A stretch of DNA of 64,000 bases from Gadus chalcogrammus (GCF_026213295.1 NC_079420.1:18855018-18919017); one strand, 5' to 3'. Numbered from the stretch's first letter, positions 1 to 14,400 are shown. Notes: generated from the letters alone by a model not told the origin. A program made the numbers and translations.

Positions 1-949
1 TTCACTGTTATCCCGCCCATACTTCAACATTTCGGCACATTTGACTTACGCCTGATTACCGGCACTTCTAATGTTCTCTCAGTACTCTTCAGCAGTTTGC
101 CGTTAATTTGATAACTTTCTCCAAGTCGTTTTTCCCTCATAAACTATAAGCAGCAAGTAAATTGGAAAACACTTCAAGCTCTCTCTCTCTCTCTCTCTCT
201 GATTCAGAGTGTTTTTTTTGTTTGTGTCATGTTGTGTTTTGCAGGAGTCGACAGTTCTGGATAGGGCCATCCAGCTGACAAATGTAGGTTGCCATCCACT
301 AAAATATTGGGTGCTTGGGACAAAATTGGGTTGATGATTTTATTTTGTTGTGCCCAGAGTGTAAACTTGAAGAGCTACACAAATAGGAAGGTTGCAGAGC
401 AGCAACACATTGTGATTGAATGCAAATATGTTATGGAGGTAAATACTACCTATCCAGTTCTCTGTTGAGAACAAAATAGCTATATTTAGGTGTTATATGT
501 ATACTATGGTCTTAAGATCGATTTTTCTAGATTAAACCAATCTTCAGATAGTTGTATATTGTCACAAGGAATAACGAGACTTTAATGTCGTATCTAAATC
601 CGTATAAGCAGATTGCTAGAGGAACAATACTGTGAAAAAAATTCATGCTTTTGTTGTCTTACATGTTTTTCCGAACTATTATGGCTAAAGAAAGGAAGTT
701 CCAGTGTTGCTCATGGACAATATTCACAAACACTTTAGAGTAGGGCAAATACGGCTGCAGGTGGCGTCTATTTGCTGCAGTTGCATTTCTGCAATGATAC
801 AATGATAGATAAAAAAAAAAACTCTTTTCAACAGCTGTTGAAAGTGAATGCAACTCTTAAAACGTAAAATAACTATTCGGCAACGCCATGTGCTAGGCCA
901 GCAAACCTGCTAGCTACTATCTAGTTTTGTTGGTCCTTTTTTGATATGC

Positions 950-997
950 GCACACACACACACAAACACATTCACAATAACACACACAATCTCACAC

Positions 998-1033
<36 letters not shown>

Positions 1034-1056
1034 GCAAACACATACACACACACACA
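950..1056. repeat. Imperfect (CA)n microsatellite
   Basis: CA dinucleotides interrupted by aaca, ttca and taca units. The interruptions suggest an older array than the pure ones nearby. Confidence 0.95.
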
Positions 1057-2179
1057 TTGTAATAGTTGCCTTGTCATTGAAAGAACACAAGCCCAGCCAA
1101 CCACAACCTCCGCAAGCATACCCTTCCTCTGCCAGCAAAACATGGTGAAGTGTGTTGAAAAGTACGGCCTAGGCTACAAACCCCACCTGACATCATAGTG
1201 TATTCATAATAAAGCACTGTAAACCAAATTTTCAGAAGCTAGTAGGTGACTTTGGTGAATAAAACACACCACACTATACAGCTTAGTCCATTGGCTTGCT
1301 AGAGTATGTTTATTATTTGATTTTGTTTTAATAGTTGGATAAAGTACATTTTTCAACATTTACCAAGCATCAATCTACTTAGTCTTAACTTTTGGTCCTG
1401 CATCTCTTTGTATGGCAATAAATACGGTTTATGGATTATTTTATTTTTCTTATAGCCGGTTTATGGCTTTAAAAGAACACCCACTAGGCTGTAGAGGACA
1501 CCACCTCCCAGCCACTTCGAGCACTGCTTTAGCAAGAAATGATTGAAAGGTCTTAAAATGGATCTACAATAAGTAGGTTGTCAAGCCAGGTGGAGGGCGA
1601 GTTGGAGGCAGGGTGGATGAGGTAACAGACGAGATAAAGGAGACAGTGGTAGCCCCGGAGATTCTCTGAAACCATGCAGAGGTGTGAATATGTAAGTAAC
1701 TGAGGGCAGCTGCTGGCTTCACAGGCAATCAGAAACCAATGGCAATATCAAAATAAAAGAGGATGGAGGACAGCAAGAGTGCACAGGGCGAGAGGAAAGG
1801 AGACGAGGGGCTTATTTAGGAGCCATTGAGAGACTGACAGATAATGGGAAATGAAAAGAAAAAGGCCGTCATCAGAATAGGAACATTCCAGTGTTGAAGT
1901 GAGATATGACTAAACAAAAACAACAATAACAATAGATGGATGTGTGCAGATAATGACAATATAAAAATTCAGGTGAAGGACAAGGAAGAGACTGCGAAGG
2001 GAGAGAAGGAGGGAGTCAGGATGGGGACGGAGCAATATATATCTATATACATGTATACATACACGGATATTATATATAGACTATACTATTGCCTTCAAGC
2101 TCATTATCTGTAATGAGTGTGAAAACGGAACTTCCACACTGTACACAACACGCCCTACACTGCATCCCAACAGAGGCAG

Positions 2180-2199
2180 CCACACACACACGCACACAC

Positions 2200-2284
<85 letters not shown>
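2180..2284. repeat. (CA)n microsatellite, left arm of a CA/TG pair
   Basis: The array is pure from 2202 to 2284 and ends in an A-run. A (TG)n array of opposite sense follows after only about 90 bp, so the two can pair as an inverted repeat. Confidence 0.97.
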
Positions 2285-2288
<4 letters not shown>

Positions 2289-2374
2289 AAAATTATTTCA
2301 AGAACCACTGATTGGAGTGAACAATGACAGGTGTTGCAATGTTGATTAAAGCTGTCAATCTTTCAGTCTGTCTA

Positions 2375-2403
2375 TGTGTGTGTACGTGTGTGTACGTGTG
2401 TGT

Positions 2404-2499
<96 letters not shown>

Positions 2500-2518
2500 C
2501 TGTGCGTGTGTGTGTGTG
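2375..2518. repeat. (TG)n microsatellite, right arm of a CA/TG pair
   Basis: It begins with three tgtacg-type units and is pure from 2406 to 2498. Together with the CA array at 2180-2284 it forms a long imperfect palindrome. Confidence 0.97.
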
Positions 2519-2816
2519 ACGGTGCTCGCCTCTAAGTTGCAGAGGTCTTGCTAGTCAGTTGTATGACGTTCGAAAAAGGGTGCCTCTTCTATCAATCAAA
2601 CCAGGGCTTTAATTTGGACCTGAGAATTTGGATTGGCTGCTATTAGTAAATGTATACATTGCATGAGATTAAATGAACAAAATACCACACGTTATCTCTG
2701 TGTCTAAAGATCATATAAAACAAACTTTCTTAGTGACCTTGGTCATGAATACCTTTTAGATATAGTAGGAAACAGTGGCAGTGTTGGAAATCAACCACCT
2801 GTGTTTGTCTCAGCAT

Positions 2817-3061
<245 letters not shown>

Positions 3062-4225
3062 ACAGAGATGGTGAAAGAAAACATCCCCAAATACAAAGAA
3101 ACAAACACCATCTGTCAACTTCCTGCTGTCTCAACAGCCCCAAGATGGCCGCCCCCATATAGAGCCAGTACACTCAGTGATTGGCCCGAGCTCGCTCTTT
3201 AGAGATTGTTGCCATGCCAAAACAAACTTGTTGCCAAGCTGTTGCATATGCATTTAAGACCAGTTTAATTTGTCATGTTTGAATTCAAGGATAGTAATGT
3301 GCTTGTTTATTGGGTTCAGCGGCCAACCATGTCCGCGGGCAGGTCTGTGTCCAAGGTGTTTTTCGCATATAGGTTTTGCTGTTGATAATTCAGTTTCTCT
3401 TCTAGAATTTTAACACATATACCCTGAAGGAAAGGTTAAATATAACCTTTACATCCATACAATAAGGGTGTAAAGATATGAATATGAAAGGTGAAGACAA
3501 CCGCAGCAAATGGCAAGATAATGGCTATTTTATGTTTTATTAACTGTAGAACCTCCTTTTCCAGGTCCATACCCACTATATATCTGGGCTACATGTTCAC
3601 ATTATATAATGTTATATAATGCCACTAGACACCATGGCGGGTTTTTAAAAAATAACCTCACCCTTTACAATATGTACCCCTTTCGAGCATGAGTGGGTAT
3701 ACTCTCACTGGTCACTGGTTAGCACATGCGCTGAAGCATTCCGGGTAGCTCCCACAACAATATGGCCTCAAAAATAATATGGAGTTTAATATCTAAACAG
3801 GTATATGGTATTGCATTGTATTGTGTTATATTGCATTATATAGCTGAACCGGCTCCATAACAATTTTGCGATGTGGATAGATGTATTTGTTCGTTTATTT
3901 ATACCCTGGAATTTATTCTGACATAGTGAGTCACTCTGGGGTTCTTGGACGTGGGAAGAGGGAGAGGCTGGGTCAGGGAGCATTTTTACATATCGACTCC
4001 CACTGCTCTTGCGAGCATAGACACACACGCATCAGTCCTCCTACAAAACACCGGAAAGAATGCAAAATAAAATATGGGCCATATCTGTGATTATGCAAAG
4101 CCTTGCCTTGCATGGGTAAACACATGACAAAGTAGACTTGCATGTGTCCTTCTATCTAGTCTTTGAGGATTGGAAAGCAACAGAGGAAGGAGATACAGGA
4201 GGAGAGGTTGTCTGTAGCATGCTGT

Positions 4226-4257
4226 GAGTGTGTTTGTATGTGTGTGTTCGTGTGTGA

Positions 4258-4308
<51 letters not shown>
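4226..4308. repeat. TG then (GA)n microsatellite
   Basis: Imperfect TG units lead into a pure GA run (4258-4307). It lies in intron 3, about 130 bp downstream of exon 3 on the transcript strand. Confidence 0.95.
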
Positions 4309-4310
<2 letters not shown>

Positions 4311-4435
4311 TTTGTTTGTGTTTGTGTATGTGCGATTGTGTGCATGTGTGTGTGTGAAAGCAATGGGGAAGGGTTCCGTGTATGACTTTGCATAATATAC
4401 ATTACATTACTACATTGAAATATAAATATACTTAC

Positions 4436-4507
4436 ATAAAGCGCAGATGGGGGTTCTTTGAGAAAGCCCGAGCCTGGATGAAGTTCAAGCCGCTCTTTGT
4501 AATGGTG
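4436..4507 (-). CDS. ntrk3: ntrk3 exon 3 (leucine-rich repeat exon)
   Basis: This 72-bp exon encodes part of the extracellular leucine-rich repeats of TrkC, the receptor for neurotrophin-3. Read on the minus strand it gives TITKSGLNFIQARAF followed by SKNPHLRF, closely matching TrkC repeats in other vertebrates (TI..SGL..IQ.RAF.KNPHLR). The first base completes a Leu codon begun in exon 2, and the last two bases (AT) begin the next codon, so both junctions are phase 2. The donor is GTAAGT at 4435-4430 and the acceptor AG is at 4509-4508. Length and phase equal the 72-bp second LRR exon of mammalian TRK genes. The acceptor is odd: a 111-bp GT array ends four bases upstream of the AG and there is no normal polypyrimidine tract. 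I see no frameshift or stop. Confidence 0.93.
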
Positions 4508-4818
<311 letters not shown>

Positions 4819-4893
4819 AGTCTTTCCAGTCCAGTGTAGAGCTCAATGTCCATGTCTCTCAGCATCTGCAGGCCCTTCCAGTTCTCAATGTGT
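4819..4893 (-). CDS. ntrk3: ntrk3 exon 2 (first leucine-rich repeat)
   Basis: This 75-bp exon encodes the segment directly after the LRRNT cap of TrkC. On the minus strand it reads HIENWKGLQMLRDMDIE and then LYTGLER. The HIENW and (M/I)ELYTGL motifs are typical of NTRK3 and differ from TrkB, which has IAN and VEAYVGL at these places. The first base completes an Ile codon from exon 1, and the last two bases (CT) begin a Leu codon finished in exon 3, so both junctions are phase 2. The acceptor is CCCCAG after a C-rich tract (AG at 4895-4894) and the donor is GTGAGT. The 75-bp length equals the first LRR exon of mammalian TRK genes. On the transcript strand an array of CA and CGCA units ends about 50 bp upstream. 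Confidence 0.94.
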
Positions 4894-4941
4894 CTGGGGA
4901 GGGGGGGTAAACAAGACCAGTCACTCAATATGCAGGTGGGC

Positions 4942-5189
<248 letters not shown>

Positions 5190-5600
5190 CTTCAGTGTTT
5201 GTTTGTGGCAGAAATCATCTGTTTTATGGGGTAGTCCCAAGCCCTTCAAAGTGACGATGACCTGTCAGCTAAATGTGACGCGTTGTTAAAGGTTTGAATA
5301 ACGTCAGACTGCGAGGGGATTCCCCCCCGCCTGATTCGATGTAAGATGAAGATGGACGGATGAAACGATAGATGGATGGGAAGATGGAAAGATATAGATA
5401 TCTTTGTCGCATTCGTTGCACTGGTTTGCTTTATAGGTCAGCTAACTTGTATTTAAAAAAACATAACATCTTTGATTGAGACATTCATTTTGTTATATTT
5501 TCCCTAACATCATGATCACTGTTAAAATTGTGTTTTTAATGTGAGCTGCTGTTACGCCATCAAAGGTACCTATCGATCTATCTGGATAAAACGATAGACG
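5190..5600. other. Unique intron sequence
   Basis: Non-repetitive apart from scattered GATA and GATG motifs (5340-5400). I see no gene or known element. Confidence 0.6.
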
Positions 5601-5850
5601 ATGGATGGCTGTACGGGTGGATGGATGGATGGGTAGATAGATGGATGGCTGTACGGGTGGATGGATGGATGGGTAGATAGATGGATGGCTGTACGGGTGG
5701 ATGGATGGATGGGTAGATAGATGGATGGCTGTATGGGTGGATGGATGGATGGGTAGATAGATGGATGGCTGTATGGGTGGTTTACTGGCTGTATGGGTGG
5801 TTTACTGGCTGTATGGGTGGATGATTGGCTGTATGGGTGGAGGGATGGAT
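5601..5850. repeat. Minisatellite, 40-bp units passing into 20-bp units
   Basis: Four tandem 40-bp units begin at 5601, 5641, 5681 and 5721, each rich in GGATGGAT and holding GGCTGTAYGGGTGG. From about 5761 the array continues as roughly 20-bp units ending in the same GGCTGTATGGGTGG core. The last copies are degenerate. Confidence 0.93.
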
Positions 5851-5903
5851 AGATGAATACTTGGATATTTCTCTTCACTCTTAATGAATTGGTTTTGTGG
5901 GGC

Positions 5904-5918
5904 GGGGGGGGGGGGGGG
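5904..5918. repeat. Poly-G run (15 G)
   Basis: An uninterrupted G homopolymer, flanked by GGC and GCGC. Confidence 0.97.
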
Positions 5919-6109
5919 CGCGCTTGTTTGTTTTATCCTTAAAAGAACTTAGTAGAAACAGAATGGCAGCACTGTTTTGGGTACAGGCAGCGTATGGCAA
6001 CCAATCAAATAACGCAAATCACAATCCCCGAGCATCTGTTTACCCCAGAGACTTCACCCCACTCTCCCTCAAGGTAGAAGGTGGTGGCACTGCCTGTCTG
6101 TGTGCCTAT

Positions 6110-6330
<221 letters not shown>

Positions 6331-6529
6331 AGTGTGATTAAGGTGAACCTGATAAAAGTTTATGAATCCATCTGCTCTTTCCTAGAATTGAGACAGCATT
6401 GGATATTTTTGGACACACACCTTGTATCTGTTGGGCGATCTAGCTATGGATCTAACCATCTTGCATGATTGTTTAATAACAATCATCTAAACACTAAAAA
6501 TCTTTCTTATAGCGCAAGTAATTCATAGA

Positions 6530-6530
<1 letters not shown>

Positions 6531-6577
<47 letters not shown>

Positions 6578-6605
6578 TACACACACACATACACACACAC
6601 ACACA
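6531..6605. repeat. (CA)n microsatellite
   Basis: CA units with two taca and one aaca interruption. Confidence 0.95.
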
Positions 6606-8565
6606 AAGTGATTCAATATGAGGGGTTTTAGGACCATGCAAGTTCGCTTGATTGGTCAAGCACATTATGAGCTGACGAGAGATTCCGGCTCTTTAATGCC
6701 AAAGGGCCTTATTGGAAGATTGACTAAGTCAATAACAGATCACCCACACAAGTCTAATGAGCTAATAGAAGCCGGCATTCATTCCCTTGTGAGCAGGGCT
6801 TCCGCGACAAAACAAACCTTTAGCCAACTATAGATTGAGCTCTGAATGCATTCACAAACTCATGCTAGGCGAACATAAAGATGCCAGTCCTCCATTGGAA
6901 CCGCAACGCTCACAAACAGCTGAGGTTCCAACACACAGACATTGCAATTAAATGGGGATGTTTAGCTGAACACGACGTGTTGCATCCTTTTTTCTAACTG
7001 GCCTGCATGTCGGGCTATCCTCTGTGGTTATGCTGTCCCATGGACGGATTTCGCTGCACTTGCGCTCCAAACTAGCCCCACGGTGAATAAGAAGCCTCAC
7101 TGTACCCTTGAATAATCCCAATTCCTTGGCCGCCGTAACCACTGAAAAGTGCCCAAGAGGTTGTTTACATGTCAGATCCTGCGGGCTGGATAATAGGCTT
7201 AGGACAGGCTTAAACAGAGCCAATGAATAAATTAACGCAATCTCTTTTGAAGAGAGAAAAAATGTAGAAAAAGATGCTTTGCAACAGTTGAAGGATTTAT
7301 TGAAAAATTATCAGTTGAGATAATTAGAGAAGGAAAAAGGGAATCGTGTTCGGTTACGTTCGTATGCATTTGTTTCGTCTGAAACGATTCATGGGTTTAG
7401 AAATGTTTTTAAGACAATGAATACAGTTCATGTCTTTAGGCGCACCCAAAATGTAAATTAATAGGCTGCAGAAGATACGCGCCACCCCATCCCAGATGTT
7501 TGTATAAACATGTAGAACACATATAAAGATAGGACTTTATTAATCCCCGGAGGGTAAAATGTACTTCACGACTCATATATATTATAATGCAAAATAGAAT
7601 GTAGTCATGCTTGAAAATCCGATAAAGTGTATTAAAATATTCTCTCCGTGTGTGACTTAGATACAAATATTCTGCTGGAAAAAAGAAAACAGCATCATTG
7701 TGTTAAAGCATGTCGCTGTGCATCGAGATATGGATATGATTCTGAATAGATTGTGGTGCCTGCATAAAAAGATTTTGACACGTAGAAAATACCAAGGCAA
7801 GAACAATAGAGTGTGGGTGGGAGAGAATTGGAGCAAGAGAAAGAGTAACGCAAAGTCAGAGAGCACCAAGGTCGTAAAATAAGGAAAATGTGGTGCATAT
7901 GTTGTTGCTTTTGTAACAATTTCATGAATAACTATTCACCGCCAATTTCCAATGTTTTTGCAGGTTAACATTTCATTGGATAAAACGTGGCGTCATGCCT
8001 TACGTGTGATGCCGTGTGTTCAATGAAATTCATCAAATAGAGAAAAATACTTTATTTTTTTTAACATGATTTACATTGAACTTACATTAAGCTACTTACA
8101 TTCCATTAAGCTTACCCCAGCTTAAACCAAAAGTTGGTTTAATATGAATAAAGTATGGTTTAACATATAAACCCCAACATGAGCTTGGCTTTCTTGTTCT
8201 TGTTGTGTGCATAGAAAAGTCTATGTTGGAGAACATTAGCATACCTTCCTCTTCTACCAAAGGATTTGTCCTGATAGCTCAACCAACCCACGTGGTTCAG
8301 AGCTTCAATAGCAGACAAAGTGATCGTGCTTCTACAAAAGGTCACCACAAACTTCCAGACCAGTACCAAAGCATCAATAGCCATATGTCAATCAATTAAG
8401 CCATGCTTCAAGAGTTATCGCTTGATACCGCTGCAGGGCTGGAGTTCTGCAGAAGAGATAATAGTTTAGCTGACCTTATCAAAAAATAAAAAATAAAAAG
8501 TATTAACCAAACGTGTTGGCCCTTGTCAGTCTCCACCTGAATGGGTATATACCCACATGACCAAA
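6606..8565. other. Unique intron block
   Basis: About 2 kb almost free of simple repeats. The part 6615-6850 has balanced base composition and no indels of simple sequence, so it might be conserved non-coding DNA, but I cannot show that. No exon is supported. Confidence 0.4.
7528..7560 (-). mobile_element. Possible 3' tail of a fish LINE
   Basis: The stretch reads ACTTTATTAATCCCCGGAGG. Its complement is a CCGGGGATTAATAAAGT-type end, the tail seen on many fish non-LTR retrotransposon copies (GGGGATCAATAAAGT followed by ATCT repeats). No coding part is next to it. This is a short match recalled from memory. Confidence 0.35.
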
Positions 8566-8955
8566 GCCACTCTCTTTCTCTATCCTGATGTGCTATGCTC
8601 TCTCTATCCTGATTCCCTACTCTCTCTCTACCCTGTACCCTACTCTCCCTCTACCCTGATCCCCTACTCTCTCTCTACCCTGATCCCCTACTCTCTCTCT
8701 ACCCTGATCCCCTACTCTCTCTCTACCCTGATCCCCTACTCTCCCTCTACCCTGATCCCCTACTCTCCCTCTACCCTGATCCCCTACTCTCCCTCTACCC
8801 TGATCCCCTACTCTCCCTCTACCCTGATCCCCTACTCTCCCTCTACCCTGATCCCCTACTCTCCCTCTACCCTGATCCCCTACTCTCTCTCTACCCTGAT
8901 CCCCTACTCTCCCTCTACCCTGATCCCCTACTCTCTCTCTACCCTGATCCCCGCT
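8566..8955. repeat. 24-bp minisatellite (CTACCCTGATCCCCTACTCT core)
   Basis: About 13 near-identical 24-bp units, preceded by three diverged units. Variation is almost only C/T at one position (CTCTCTCT versus CTCCCTCT). Because 24 is a multiple of three, both strands stay open. The plus frame reads PYS(L/P)STLI repeats. There is no evidence that this is translated. Confidence 0.95.
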
Positions 8956-9390
8956 GCGGTGCCGGACCCCGGGCTCCACCTCCACCAGGGTACCAGGTGG
9001 CCGCCACTTAGCGACGCCCTCGCATCGCTGAGTGCGAGGCTGGTAACTTAGCAACATCCCCTGCTGCTTCTTGTGAACGATCCGCTAAGCCTGTAGCTCT
9101 GAACACTGGCGGATGCCAGCAGGAAAGCGCTACCTACTGCCACTCTCATATTATTCTTTTTTTTGGGGGAGGGGGGGGGGGGCATTTTGGCTCTGCCGCA
9201 TGGAGGCAGGGCAGTGTTCAGCTCTAGGGCCCTTCCTCCAGTCCCCTGGTTCATTACCGCCGGACTAATACGTCTCTGGCTTAGGCTTCTGCAATTCCCC
9301 TTTCCTCTCTCGTCACCCCATGTCTTTCGTGCAGGTCTATCCCTTTCACAAACCCCCTCCCATCCCCCCTACCACCCAGCCCTCCCCCGA
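8956..9390. other. Unique intron block with an 11-G run
   Basis: GC-rich sequence with a G homopolymer at 9172-9182. No gene is seen. Confidence 0.5.
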
Positions 9391-9446
9391 ACACACGCAC
9401 GCACGTGCACACACACACACACACACTCACACGCACGCACGCACAC
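9391..9446. repeat. CA/CGCA microsatellite
   Basis: CA units mixed with cacg tetramers. Confidence 0.93.
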
Positions 9447-9569
9447 ACAACCCTTTCTGCTTTTCATTCCATCTCCTTCCTTTGCTATCTCCAACCTGAT
9501 CTTGGCAGAACTCCTCTGTCCCTCACCACTAGCCGTCTGCAGAACAGTAACATGCACTTCCACGGGCAT

Positions 9570-9808
9570 TCACACATGCACACACATGCACACACATACA
9601 AACACACACACAAAGTAATTTCCACAGGCACAGATACACACACATAGACGTACAACCTCGCTTCCACAGGCACACACACACAAACACACACACACACATA
9701 CATACATACAGACAAACACACTTCCACAGGCACACATACACACACACATCCACAGGCTAAACCACACACACAAACACAGACACACACAAATGAAAACATG
9801 CACACACA
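9570..9808. repeat. Degenerate CA array with CTTCCACAGGCACA units
   Basis: CA runs are interrupted at intervals by a (CTT)CCACAGGC(A/T) motif that recurs about five times, giving a decayed higher-order repeat. Confidence 0.9.
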
Positions 9809-9912
9809 TTGCTGTCTCTTCAGCTTCCAGGGTAGAAAAGGGACCACAATGAATGCGTCCTACGCATTCTGCCATTAAATAATACAAAAAATAAAGAGGG
9901 AGGCAGGGAGAG

Positions 9913-10570
<658 letters not shown>

Positions 10571-10797
10571 AGAGAGTGACAGAGAAGAGAGGAGCAAAGC
10601 GATGCTCCTAGGCACGTCTGAGGAGCAGCCAAATAGAGAGGAAGTGTAACGCATCGCTCCCTCACTCCAGTAATGTATTCAAGCCCAGTCAAAGCTAACC
10701 TGTCATTAAAAGAGAGAAGGTCCCCCCGGGGCTAACTAGCAGCTTCTCCTGCTTAAGCTATCATCGCTATTTACATACAGCCTGCTCATTGTCAGTC

Positions 10798-10935
10798 TGT
10801 GTGTGTGTGCACATGTGTGTTAGTGTGGGTGTGTTTATGTGTGTGTATGTGTGTGTGGGCAAGGGGGGGAGGGGGGGGGGGGGGGTTGTGTGTGTGTGTG
10901 GGGGTGTTTTTTGTGTGCGAGTGTGTGTGAGTGAA
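10798..10935. repeat. Imperfect TG array with an internal poly-G run
   Basis: TG units surround a G-rich core (about 10863-10885) with only one or two interruptions. Confidence 0.93.
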
Positions 10936-11256
10936 CATGTGTGAGAGTTTGAATGTCACTGTGAATCTGAGAGGGGAGAAAATAGGAAGTGAGATATGTG
11001 AGAAAGGGATTCGATGGAAGAGAAGGAAAGGCTCAATCTTAGACTGGAGTTGGAGGGGGAGAAATGGAATAGATTCTGATTAGAGGTTTGTGTTTCCATG
11101 GCAATGTGCGGGGTGAGTGGAGATTGAAAGGTGATTGTTGTGCTGAGTTTAACAACACGTGAATGATTCACTGTGCTCCCAATTACCGAGGGGCACCTCA
11201 GACGCCATCACTGAATGGCGTCAAATCACTAATTGTTTGAATTTTTGTGTATCTTG

Positions 11257-11258
<2 letters not shown>

Positions 11259-11304
<46 letters not shown>

Positions 11305-11386
11305 TTTGTGTGTGTGTGACAACATAGTGTGTGTGTGTGTGTGTGTGTGTTTGTGTGTATGTTTGTGTGTGTGTGTGTGTGTGTGC

Positions 11387-11418
<32 letters not shown>

Positions 11419-11445
11419 GTGTGTGTACGCGCGCGTGTTTGTGTG
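11259..11445. repeat. Imperfect (TG)n array
   Basis: Three TG blocks are separated by GACAACATAG and by GTTT units. The last block carries CGTGTG hexamers. Confidence 0.95.
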
Positions 11446-14400
11446 TGAGTGCACATCTTTATTGTGTGTGCCTGGGCTCCCATTATATATTATGTCCATG
11501 AACTAGTGATGGAGCCAACGTATTTTTTTTGCTGAAAAACAGATGGCTTTTTAAGTATTAAATCTCCTCTGATGTGTCTTTGTGACATTGGCACTGAGAG
11601 TCGTAGGAATGAATGTATCCCCATCAGCCATGCTGCAGATGGAGCCCTGGCGTGGGCTGTTTACACCACCCGTTCTCAGTCCAGGACCATGCTGCCGACC
11701 CCAGGCTCACTCCCCACTGTCGTCGTCCCCCCCCCCCCTCACCCCACCCCACCCCAGCGTTCACCTCCTGTCTTCCACCACCAACCGGCATACACTCCAT
11801 CAGTATATCCATTTAAAAATCAACAAATGACATTTAATTCATTCTCGACGTACATTCAAAGGAAAACGACAGAGCTTCTACAATGTAAAAAAAAAAAAAT
11901 TCAGGGGAGACCGAACACTTGGCCTCAGCACCGACACCGACAGCACTGTGCACATCAAGGCTGCAGTGCTCTGCGAATCCGCAAAGCCCACTTTAACATC
12001 CTAGGGTTCACCAAACACATGCTTAACCCATACTGTAAAGAAAGGTTGACGCGAACTCCGGGTTACACAAGCAAGCAGAAAAGCAAGCGGGGAGAGGAGG
12101 GGGGTGGGGGTGGCGTGTTTGGGCGAGCGCTGATGGTTTTGTGTGCGGGCGCTGGCGCAGCAGCCGCTGGGCTGGTTAATGAGGCAGACCCAGCAGCCAA
12201 ATGACCTCCAGAAGAGTGTGCTCAGATGTGGCTGTGAAACCATGGCGCGTGAAAACAACGCAGGCACGGCCGCAGCAGGGCCAGCAGTGCCTCTTGTGGG
12301 GCACATTATCTTTTTGTCCTATATTGTTGATTGAAAGTTAGCCAGTCAATATGGCCCTCACTACGGCCCCCCAGTGTGCCTCTATATAGAGTGCAAACGT
12401 AATGCTAAATGAACAAGCTTAAAGGTGCTGTGGGTTCAAATTAAGTGCTATTATCGGAGAGTTATCCGTTCGAAATGGGATGGCCTTTTTTTCCTCGCTG
12501 TGAGAATATCTGTTTCGAGTTGACTGCGGCTGACTCACTGCGGGAACATTTTGATTTGACACCGGCTCCCCGCTCATTTCTGACCAATCACGGCACAGGT
12601 ACTTGAATGCAACACTTCTCGATATTGGAGAAATGTAGGGAGGAAAGGGAAGGGATTTTTTTACCCTTGAATAGTACCCACAGCTTAGAACCTGTAATAT
12701 AACTTGAGTAGAATTTGAACCACTTGTTGTCCGAGCCGGACGGCAATCTTTGCCAAAGATTATTAGTACCAACTGTTTTCACATGGAGCACAAGAAGTGG
12801 GAGACGGTTAGTGCTATGTCTTCATCAGATGGTGGGCGCACTAATATGGAACCTATGAACCTGCGTGGGAGAGGAGAGAGGAGAGCTAAAGTGCTTGGTG
12901 GATGACCTGGTTGTGAGGGAAACCAGGAGAGGAATAAGCGTAAATTGTTTTTTCCACCATCAGCAGCTTCTAGAATGAGAATTCTGGATCACACGGCACA
13001 GTTTTCATTCCCAGTGTTCCCTCTTCTTGTTGATATTCTTTTCGTTTGGCAAAATGGCAATTGTTTATCTCTTTAACATGCTTCAGCAAATCGCATTAAC
13101 AAAATACGTGTCAACGATAGTGAGAGTTTAAGCAAACAGCGACATAGGACATTCTTTTTTATACAACCCCATCCATAGAGAGGCAGTTTGCTGAGAAAGC
13201 ATGTCCTATTTATGCCATTGGCCTGCTCCACATTCCCTCTGTAATAGCTGACCACACCTGGAATCTGCATAGCAAGACCACACTGCTCTGCTGTCAGCCA
13301 ATCGGTGACCAGAAGCTGAAAGACTTCTGGTAGTCTTTGTCACTTGTCAATTGAAACCTAAGCAGGACCATCACTGGTTGAGAATTGATCAGGCACTATT
13401 ATATTCACTTGGAGTATAATGAGCCAACATAAATGTGTTACCTCACAATTGGCCTATGTTGCAAATACACTTACACTGAAATATTGATACTGGGAAATCG
13501 CAAAATGAACAGACATACTATTTTAACTTTCCTTTCATATTTATTTTTGTGCGTTGCTCAAATGTAACTTGGCTCTCCAGACTTGACTCAACACCATTGC
13601 ATTCATAAAACACAGCATTTAAACAATAACAGGAAGGGTTCTGACTCAACTTCAAATTCAAAGTAAATAAGAAACCACGTCCACTATCAAGCCAGCCACA
13701 CACGGCACGGAACACGGTTTTTAATGTTCATGAAATGGCTCTGTGTGTAACTCTGTCCAAGCATTGGCAGAGCAGCAGCGGCGCAGTGCAACTACTACAG
13801 AACAAATGTTCAATGAAATTAAACACCCGTATCAAAAATCAATTCCAAGGCTGTGATCTGAACAATCTGGGAACTGCTAAAACCCCTCCGAAGCTGTCCT
13901 TTAACAGTCCCACCGTCTCGCCGTCTTGGATTGTAAATACCGCTGCTGATTAAATTCTCACACGCACATAGGGTTCTGACGAGCCCAGGAAATCAAGGTA
14001 TTAATAATCTAGTGACGGAGCACCGGGCTTGCTGTTAATAAGCAGCACGCAGCTGTAAATGACATGGCTGGCTATAGAGATAGAGCAACAGGCACAGAGG
14101 AGGGATCGGGGGATCCCAGACCGACCCAGGCGGTGACAAGAGATGAGGGGGGGGGGGGGGCTTGGATGGTTTGAGTCGGCGGGGATGGTAGGGAAGGGGG
14201 AGGGTCGAGGAGAAGGGAACAAAGAGAGTTCGAAGCAGCGATAGATTGAGAAGGAAGGCAAGCCAAGGGGAGTTAGGGAAGTCTTGCTGCAGCCTCTGGA
14301 TTTAGGGGGTGTGAAATTGAGTGAGTGCGGATGGGCCGCGGCTCTCTCGTCTAATCTGTCATGACGCCATGGCAGACGGGGACGAGAGACAACAGACAAC

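Noticed and set aside
239..290. Possible plus-strand acceptor (TTTTGCAG) and exon
   Set aside because: It is on the wrong strand for ntrk3, has no recognisable protein, and a splice-like CAG after a T-rich stretch is common by chance.
12421..12500. Possible tRNA B-box (GGGTTCAAATT)
   Set aside because: No matching A-box or cloverleaf arms were found around it.
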